This document shows, one piece after another, positions 22,287 to 26,400 of a stretch of DNA of 26,400 bases; position 1 is the first letter of the stretch; the number at the start of each line of letters is the position of its first letter. Under the pieces are notes generated by a model. That model was not told where the DNA came from. It saw nothing but the letters and a program-made list of their open reading frames with translations, and searched no databases. The DNA is from AC-32 sp035455605 (GTDB lineage: Bacteria > Actinomycetota > Thermoleophilia > Gaiellales > Gaiellaceae). Position numbers and translations under genes: made by a program. The DNA lies in NCBI GenBank assembly GCA_035455605.1, contig DATIER010000012.1, forward strand, positions 1 to 26,400, in the 5' to 3' direction.

Positions 22287-22700
22287 TCAGCTCTGGCGGG
22301 CGGAGGCAGGCGCTGGCGGACGCGCCGGGGTCGTCCCCGGTGCGGTCCGCCAGACCTGCGTGAGCGAGGCCCCGGGCCTGAGCCCGCGCCTGCGGGCCTC
22401 GCCGGCCGGGAGCTCGAGCGCCGCTCGTGCTCCACGGCAACCTGCCATGCGCCACGGGCCGAGGTCGCTCGCGACCTTCAGCACCCGGTCGGCACGGTCG
22501 AGGAAGACGACGTCGATCGCGAACCGCATGAAGGCGGTGTGGACGGACGACGCCGGCCGGAGCAGCATCCCCTCACCAGAGGAGAGACCGCTCCGGCCAA
22601 GGAGGCCGCGGCAGCGCGAGAGCGCCGTCTCCGCGAGGAGGCAGTGCTCCACGACGACGTCGCCGTCGTCGTTCGCGAGTGCGACCTGAGGCAGTTCCAT
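22287..22700 (-). CDS. DUF192 family protein
   Basis: 137 aa. ATG overlaps the preceding stop by one base (TGATG), so it is translationally coupled to the M15-like gene. The DUF192 fold is recognisable: LSRCRGLLGRSGLSSGEGMLLRP, then TAFMRFAIDVVFLDRADRVLKVASDLGPWR and the ARAALELPAGEARRRGLRPGASL segment (family form LELPAGxxxxxGxxxGD). Family members are small proteins of unknown biochemical role, often secreted; this one has no signal peptide and ends in a Pro/Ala-rich tail. In Flp/Tad loci DUF192 genes often neighbour pilus genes; here it lies beside one but on the opposite strand. Confidence 0.85.
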   Translation of the reverse strand: MELPQVALANDDGDVVVEHCLLAETALSRCRGLLGRSGLSSGEGMLLRPASSVHTAFMRFAIDVVFLDRADRVLKVASDLGPWRMAGCRGARAALELPAGEARRRGLRPGASLTQVWRTAPGTTPARPPAPASARQS

Positions 22701-24130
22701 CAGTAGCCGACGTGGATGTGGTCGTAGTGGTTGGCCAGGGCGAAGGAGGGCCCGCCCATGCCGAGCAGCGAGATCACCTGCGCCGGCTCCATCCCGCCCG
22801 GCAGCATCAGCAGCGCGCGGACGGCCTGCTCCGTGATGCCGCCCGGCTGCTGGTGGCCGTAGATCGAGACGCCGTTCAGCGCCGCGACGTCCATCGCCCG
22901 GCCGTAGATGTGAGCGGAGACGACGCCCGGCCGAGCGTAGAGCCGGTGGCCGGAGATCAGGCACGACACCGTCACCTCGTGGAAGGTGTCCGCGAGGTAG
23001 AGCATCGTCGCCAGCACGCGCACGTCGACGTGGCCGGCGGCGATGTCGTTCCGGCCGCCCGAGTAGATGTGCAGGCGCATGTCGTGCAGGACGCGGTCCT
23101 GCAGGTCGGCCTTCTGCGAGAGCAGCCCGTCGACGAGCGCCGGCAGCCCGACCGCGCGGTAGTAGTGGCGAAGCGCGACGACGCGGTCTGCGAGCGAGGA
23201 GTCGCTCGAGTAGGCGAGCGCCGCCGCCCACGGGTTGACGCGACCGCCGGTGGCGGCGAGCCGGGTCGAGAGCGTCCGGAGCTCGACGCGGCCGGCGGGC
23301 ATGCGGCCGTTGCGGCCCTCTGCGCGCAGCGTCGCCAGGACGAGCGCCCAGTCGACGTGCGCCTGCCGCGAGTACGAGACCAGCTCACGCGCGAAGCTCA
23401 GCTTCAGGCGCGCGGCCGGCGGCGTCGGGTCGGGCGCCGCGCGGTTCAGCCAGACGGTCGCGGCGGGGAAGTCGTGGACCTCGGGGTCGAGCGCCGGCGG
23501 CTTCGCCTGCACCTTCGGTGCGGTCGTCCGGTGGCGCGGCTTGGCCTGCGGCCTCGCCCGCTGCACGGTGCGCGACGGGCGCGACGCGCGCCTGGTCGCG
23601 ACCGCGGCCGTCTTCGTCGCCGCGGTCGAGCCGGCGACGACCGGCCGTGAGACGGCCGGAGCGGCCGACTGGACGGCGGTGCGAGCCTGCGGCGGAGCCG
23701 CGACCGGCCTGGCCGGAGCGGCGGCCGCCTGCGCCTGCGCCACACGGACGGGCGCGGCGGGAGCAGCCGGAGTGGCCGGGGCGGCCTCCGCGGACTTCGG
23801 GGCGTCGGTCACGCCGGTGGCGCCGGTCGGGCCACTGGGGCCGCTCGCACCGGAGTCCGCCGAGACGGCGCTGCCGTTGTCCACGAGCGACTGCACGGTG
23901 TTCCCCGCGCCCGCGGAGAACGCGAGGCCGGCGAGGAAGAGCGCGCCGAAGGAGAGGGTCTGCACGAAGCGGCTCCGGTGGCTCCGCTGCTGGGCGGGCT
24001 CGACGAGCTTGCCCTCGTCCCACTCGTCCCAGGCGCGGCCCCTGCCGATGACCGTCAGGATCGTGCGCGCGAGGGAGATCAGGAGGAGGTGCTGGAGGAA
24101 CCGCCTGGTCAAGGACTTGCGTCGTGGCAT
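22700..24130 (-). CDS. Membrane-anchored protein with M15-like (DD-peptidase-type) C-terminal domain
   Basis: 476 aa, ATG with GGGAG about 9 nt upstream. Order: basic cytoplasmic N-terminus, hydrophobic helix about 55-73 (FVQTLSFGALFLAGLAFSAG), then a long Ala/Pro/Thr/Arg-rich low-complexity linker (about 80-215), then a folded domain (about 220-476). The last 72 residues carry SAHIYGRAMD (His407, Asp414) and NHYDHIHVGY (His471/His473), matching the SxHxxGxAxD and terminal H-x-H zinc-ligand pattern of M15/D-Ala-D-Ala carboxypeptidase-like folds. A domain before it (RNGRMPAGRVELRTL..., VLATMLYLADTF, SGHRLYARPGV) is unfamiliar. Likely a wall-facing hydrolase or binder (inference). Coupled to DUF192 and divergent to the Flp pilus locus. 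Confidence 0.75.
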   Translation of the reverse strand: MPRRKSLTRRFLQHLLLISLARTILTVIGRGRAWDEWDEGKLVEPAQQRSHRSRFVQTLSFGALFLAGLAFSAGAGNTVQSLVDNGSAVSADSGASGPSGPTGATGVTDAPKSAEAAPATPAAPAAPVRVAQAQAAAAPARPVAAPPQARTAVQSAAPAVSRPVVAGSTAATKTAAVATRRASRPSRTVQRARPQAKPRHRTTAPKVQAKPPALDPEVHDFPAATVWLNRAAPDPTPPAARLKLSFARELVSYSRQAHVDWALVLATLRAEGRNGRMPAGRVELRTLSTRLAATGGRVNPWAAALAYSSDSSLADRVVALRHYYRAVGLPALVDGLLSQKADLQDRVLHDMRLHIYSGGRNDIAAGHVDVRVLATMLYLADTFHEVTVSCLISGHRLYARPGVVSAHIYGRAMDVAALNGVSIYGHQQPGGITEQAVRALLMLPGGMEPAQVISLLGMGGPSFALANHYDHIHVGY

Positions 24131-24516
24131 TGCCGTTTGCTCCCGTTCGTCTCGGGCGCCGGTGGGCCGCCACGCTGGCGCGGATCTCTCGAATTCACAT
24201 CCGCGGGCCGTACGGACTTGCGAGCACTATCGGTCGCCGCCGAGCGCGCCTCTCCCCCGAAATGGGGAATCGCCGCGGAGATCACCTTTCCTAGGGATGA
24301 GCCGGTGCCCCGATCGGAGCGATAACCCGCCAACTGAGCCATAGGCGGCGCGGCCACGCCGAGACATCCGGAGGTTTCCCCGGCGTGACCAAGCGCACCG
24401 CCCGCAGCACCAGCAGGCTCTTCCAGCACCACCTTCCACTCGCCATTCCTCAGTTTCCCTCGGGAATTTCGCGCGCGACCGCGTGCGCATCGATCCAGAG
24501 AAGGGAGGTGAACTAG
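24131..24516. other. 386-nt non-coding spacer with stem-loops ahead of the Flp pilin gene
   Basis: No convincing gene. Contains, left to right: CCCC-GAAAT-GGGG (24256-24268 region), CCTAGG palindrome near 24289, CCGATCGG palindrome (24310-24317), stem CCGCC/GGCGG with a 12-nt loop (24327-24348), and stem ACGCCG/CGGCGT (24356-24386). A pyrimidine-rich stretch follows (about 24411-24470). The last 16 nt hold the Shine-Dalgarno AAGGGAGGTGA (24501-24511) for the pilin. Likely a divergent promoter region plus a long structured pilin leader; which strand's RNA it serves is not settled. Confidence 0.5.
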
Positions 24517-24705
24517 ATGCTGAAGCTCTTCACGTTCGTGCAGGTTGCCGCTGATTCGCTGCGCAGGCGCGAGGAGGGCCAGACGATGGCGGAGTACGGC
24601 GTGGTTCTCGCCGTGATCACGCTCGCCGTGATCGGTGCCATCACGCTCCTCTCGGACAACGTCCGCGCTGCAATCGAGAACGTCGCCGGCATTTTGCCCG
24701 GCTAG
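24517..24705 (+). CDS. flp: Flp/Fap-type (type IVb) pilin precursor
   Basis: 62 aa. Short class III pilin: leader MLKLFTFVQVAADSLRRREEG, then the processing site G|QTMAEYGVVLAVI with the Glu5-Tyr6 of Flp pilins after the Gly, then a single hydrophobic helix to about residue 45 and a short soluble tail SDNVRAAIENVAGILPG. Cleaved by a TadV/CpaA-type prepilin peptidase (family knowledge). Strong Shine-Dalgarno AAGGGAGGTGA ends 5 nt before ATG, fitting an abundantly made pilin. First gene of the Tad locus (tadE, tadG, cpaB follow). A 10-bp stem-loop 25 nt after the stop separates it from tadE. Confidence 0.95.
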   Translation: MLKLFTFVQVAADSLRRREEGQTMAEYGVVLAVITLAVIGAITLLSDNVRAAIENVAGILPG

Positions 24706-24730
24706 GAAGCACCGCAGTTTCTCCGGTAGG

Positions 24731-24756
24731 GGGCCCCTTCGGCCGAGAAGGGGCCC
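24731..24756 (+). terminator. Perfect 10-bp stem-loop after the pilin gene
   Basis: GGGCCCCTTC, loop GGCCGA, GAAGGGGCCC. A perfect 10-bp stem in the pilin-tadE gap, with no T-run after it. It may be a partial terminator or a 3' mRNA-stability element that lets pilin mRNA exceed that of the pilus assembly genes. Function is inference. Confidence 0.6.
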
Positions 24757-24785
24757 GCTCCACTCCGACTCACAGAGAGAGCCCC

Positions 24786-25190
24786 GTGTCCAAGGTATTT
24801 CGCCGCAAAATCGACTGTCGCTCCGAGCAGGGTCAGGCACTGACCGAATTCGCGCTGGCATTTCCACTGCTCGCGCTGGTCCTGTTCGCGGTGATCCAGT
24901 TCGGGATCGCCTTCAACAACTACGTCACGCTCACCGACGCGACCCGCGCCGGCGCCCGCAAGGCCGCCGTCGCGCGGCAGCTCTCGAATCCGACGAACGC
25001 CTGCGTGACCGCGGTCCGCAGCTCGGCGAGCGATCTCAACCTGTCCAACCTCTCCTCGAGCTGCACCTCCACGTGGCAGCCGGGGGCGGACGTGACCGTC
25101 ACTGCGACCTACCCCTACTCGATCAGCCTGCTCGGGCTCGTCGTCAAGAGCGGCCGGCTCTCGAGCACGACCACGGAGCGTGTCGAATGA
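24786..25190 (+). CDS. tadE: TadE-like minor pseudopilin
   Basis: 134 aa, GTG start; a weak AGAGAG lies upstream. N-terminus EQGQALTEFALAFPLLALVLFAVIQFGIAF is the TadE-type prepilin motif: Gly-x4-Glu-Phe (G-QALTEF) and a long hydrophobic helix (about 20-45). A soluble domain with two Cys (NACVTA and SSCTST) follows. Family role: minor pseudopilin of the Tad pilus system. Its stop overlaps the next gene's ATG (ATGA), giving tight coupling. The pairing of a short TadE with a larger TadG is typical. Confidence 0.9.
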   Translation: MSKVFRRKIDCRSEQGQALTEFALAFPLLALVLFAVIQFGIAFNNYVTLTDATRAGARKAAVARQLSNPTNACVTAVRSSASDLNLSNLSSSCTSTWQPGADVTVTATYPYSISLLGLVVKSGRLSSTTTERVE

Positions 25191-26134
25191 GCGTCCGCAA
25201 CGACCGCGGCCAGGCGACCGTCCTGACCCTCGTCTTCCTCGTCGTGCTGCTCGGCATGGCGGCGCTCGTGCTCGACGTCGGCTCGTGGTACCGGGCCGAC
25301 CGCGCGACGCAGTCGACGGCCGACGCCGCGGCGCTCGCCGGCGCGCAGGCGCTCCCGGAGAACCCGGGCCAGGCGTCGACGCTCGCGCAGCAGTACGCGA
25401 CGCGCAACGGCGGGCTCGGCTCGGGCAGCGTCTCGGTCACGTCGCAGATCGTCAGCAACGACACGATCAAGGTGACGGTGAAGCGCCCGGCGCCGGGGTT
25501 CTTCGCGAAGCTCTTCGGCCTGCGCTCGGTCACCGTGGGCTCGACTGCGACCGCGCGGTCGGAAGGGGTCTCGTCGGTGAAGTACGTCGCGCCGATCACC
25601 GTGCACTACAAGCACCCGCTGCTGAACTGCACCGGGCCGTCGTCGAACCCGAGGTGCAACCCGACCTTCGGGGTGTCGACGACGCTCGACCTCGAGGACC
25701 TGCACCAATCCGGAGGCGGGAGCGGGTCGGGCGCCTTCGGCCTCCTGAACCTGAACTACGGCGACCCGAGCGGGACGGTCGGCGCCGGCACGCTCGCCGG
25801 CTGGCTGCAGTACGGCTACCAGGACTACCTGCCGCTCGGAAAGTACTTCTCCGCGCCGTCCGCGAACTTCAACAACGGCCAGTTCATCGACGCGATGAAC
25901 ACGGTCGTCGGCAAAGAGGTGCTGTTCCCCGTCTACCGGCTGCTCACCGGGCCGGGGTCGAACGCGATCTACGACATCATCGGCTGGGTCGGGTTCGTCG
26001 TCACGTCGTTCAACCCGAGCGGCAGCAGCGGCTCGATCACCGGCTACTTCACGAGCTACACCGCCGACGGGGTCCAGGTGACCACCGGCGGCAACCCCTA
26101 CTTCGGCGTGAAGAAAGTCCAGCTCGTCGGTTAA
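25187..26134 (+). CDS. tadG: TadG-like Tad pilus protein
   Basis: 315 aa, ATG overlapping tadE's stop. N-terminal DRGQATVLTLVFLVVLLGMAALVLDVGSWYRADRATQSTADAAALAGAQALP is the Tad/TadG-like helix followed by the A-A-A-L-A-G-A motif of DUF2134/TadE-G proteins. The soluble part (about 90-315) has VKVTVKRPAPGFFAKLFG, two Cys (LLNCTG, NPRCNP) and Gly/Ser/Tyr-rich segments, with no recognised enzymatic motif. In homologous loci TadG is an envelope component of the pilus machine. A longer upstream phase overlapping flp and tadE is not coding. Confidence 0.88.
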   Translation: MSVRNDRGQATVLTLVFLVVLLGMAALVLDVGSWYRADRATQSTADAAALAGAQALPENPGQASTLAQQYATRNGGLGSGSVSVTSQIVSNDTIKVTVKRPAPGFFAKLFGLRSVTVGSTATARSEGVSSVKYVAPITVHYKHPLLNCTGPSSNPRCNPTFGVSTTLDLEDLHQSGGGSGSGAFGLLNLNYGDPSGTVGAGTLAGWLQYGYQDYLPLGKYFSAPSANFNNGQFIDAMNTVVGKEVLFPVYRLLTGPGSNAIYDIIGWVGFVVTSFNPSGSSGSITGYFTSYTADGVQVTTGGNPYFGVKKVQLVG

Positions 26135-26160
26135 CCCCCTCACCAGGAGAGAAGAACTCA

Positions 26161-26400
26161 ATGGCATATCGAGCAAGGAACATCCTGATCGCGGTCGCGC
26201 TAGCCGCTGTGGCCGCGCTGCTCACGAGCTTCTACGTGACCAGCTACAAGCGGCACGTACAGAGCGGCGAGAGCCACGTGAAGGTGCTCGTCGCCAAGAA
26301 GGACATCCCGGAGGGCACGAGCGGGGCCGACGCCGCGGCGATGCTCGCGCCGCTCGACGTCACGCGGAAGAGCGTCGTCCCCGGCGCGATCTCGAACGCC
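26161..26400 (+). CDS. cpaB: CpaB/RcpC-like Flp pilus assembly protein, 3' end outside window
   Basis: First 80 codons. ATG with AGGAGAG about 12 nt upstream. N-terminal helix YRARNILIAVALAAVAALLTSFYVTSY (single membrane segment), then VKVLVAKKDIPEGTSGADAAAMLAPLDVTRKSVVPGAIS, the SAF-domain signature of CpaB (VLVAxxDIPxGTxI..., DVxxxxVVPGAI). CpaB is an envelope component of the Tad secretion/pilus apparatus. Incomplete at the window edge, so the later domain is unseen. Confidence 0.88.
   Translation, partial: MAYRARNILIAVALAAVAALLTSFYVTSYKRHVQSGESHVKVLVAKKDIPEGTSGADAAAMLAPLDVTRKSVVPGAISNA

Noticed and set aside
24301..24350. tRNA-like sequence on the minus strand (GGCTCAGTTGG, resembling a D-arm)
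   Set aside because: The D-stem partner, an anticodon arm and a TpsiC arm are not found at the right spacing, and no acceptor stem pairs.
24255..24400. c-di-GMP or c-di-AMP riboswitch
   Set aside because: Some pieces look alike (GGGGAATC, stems near a wall-peptidase-like and a pilin gene), but the conserved core sequences of GEMM or ydaO elements could not be placed. Recorded only as a structured leader.

Overview
The window is GC-rich, densely packed DNA with short intergenic gaps, many GTG/TTG starts and extensive 1-4 nt stop/start overlaps. Gene content points to a high-GC Actinomycetota-type bacterium: a bacterial hopanoid cluster beside ispH, ThyX, ECF sigma/anti-sigma, and a Tad/Flp pilus locus. 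A deep-branching Thermoleophilia/Gaiellales-like lineage is my best guess; this is inference from gene content and style, not a database match. I see no tRNA, rRNA, CRISPR, transposon or prophage.

Layout. 1-1.2 kb: two divergent Fe/Mn superoxide dismutase homologues, one non-canonical and cut by the window edge, one canonical (sodA). 1.2-5.2 kb: a secreted protein, an SDR-fold protein lacking the catalytic Tyr, an ECF sigma/anti-sigma pair, thyX with a small 3' tandem duplication, and a divergent DUF72 gene. 5.2-11 kb: an RfbF-like sugar nucleotidyltransferase, a kynureninase-like PLP enzyme, a secreted subtilase ending in eight DVSW pentapeptides, an NAD-dependent epimerase, and a two-PG-binding-domain lytic transglycosylase. 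11-13.9 kb: a three-gene membrane operon ending in a CopC-CopD fusion, plus another membrane protein.

13.9-21.5 kb (minus strand) is the core of the window. It is a hopanoid operon in the order hpnC-hpnD-hpnE-shc-hpnH-hpnG-ispH-yjbQ-like. HpnC/D/E convert farnesyl-PP to squalene, SHC cyclises squalene to hopene, HpnH adds an adenosyl group, HpnG removes adenine to give ribosylhopane, and IspH supplies isoprenoid precursors. Nearly all junctions overlap by 1-19 nt; the one real gap (hpnC/hpnD) holds two strong stem-loops. An OmpR-type response regulator lies 22 nt upstream of hpnC on the same strand and could belong to its regulation.

22.3-24.1 kb (minus): a DUF192 gene coupled to a membrane-anchored M15-like putative peptidase. 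24.1-24.5 kb: a non-coding, structure-rich leader. 24.5-26.4 kb (plus): the start of a Tad pilus locus (flp, tadE-like, tadG-like, cpaB-like, the last cut by the window edge).

A recurring signal stands out. Many transcription-initiating genes have a TAnnnT-like or TATAGG-like hexamer 6-9 nt before GTG/ATG and no Shine-Dalgarno sequence, whereas several other genes have clear Shine-Dalgarno sequences. This suggests widespread leaderless transcription and was used here to choose several starts.
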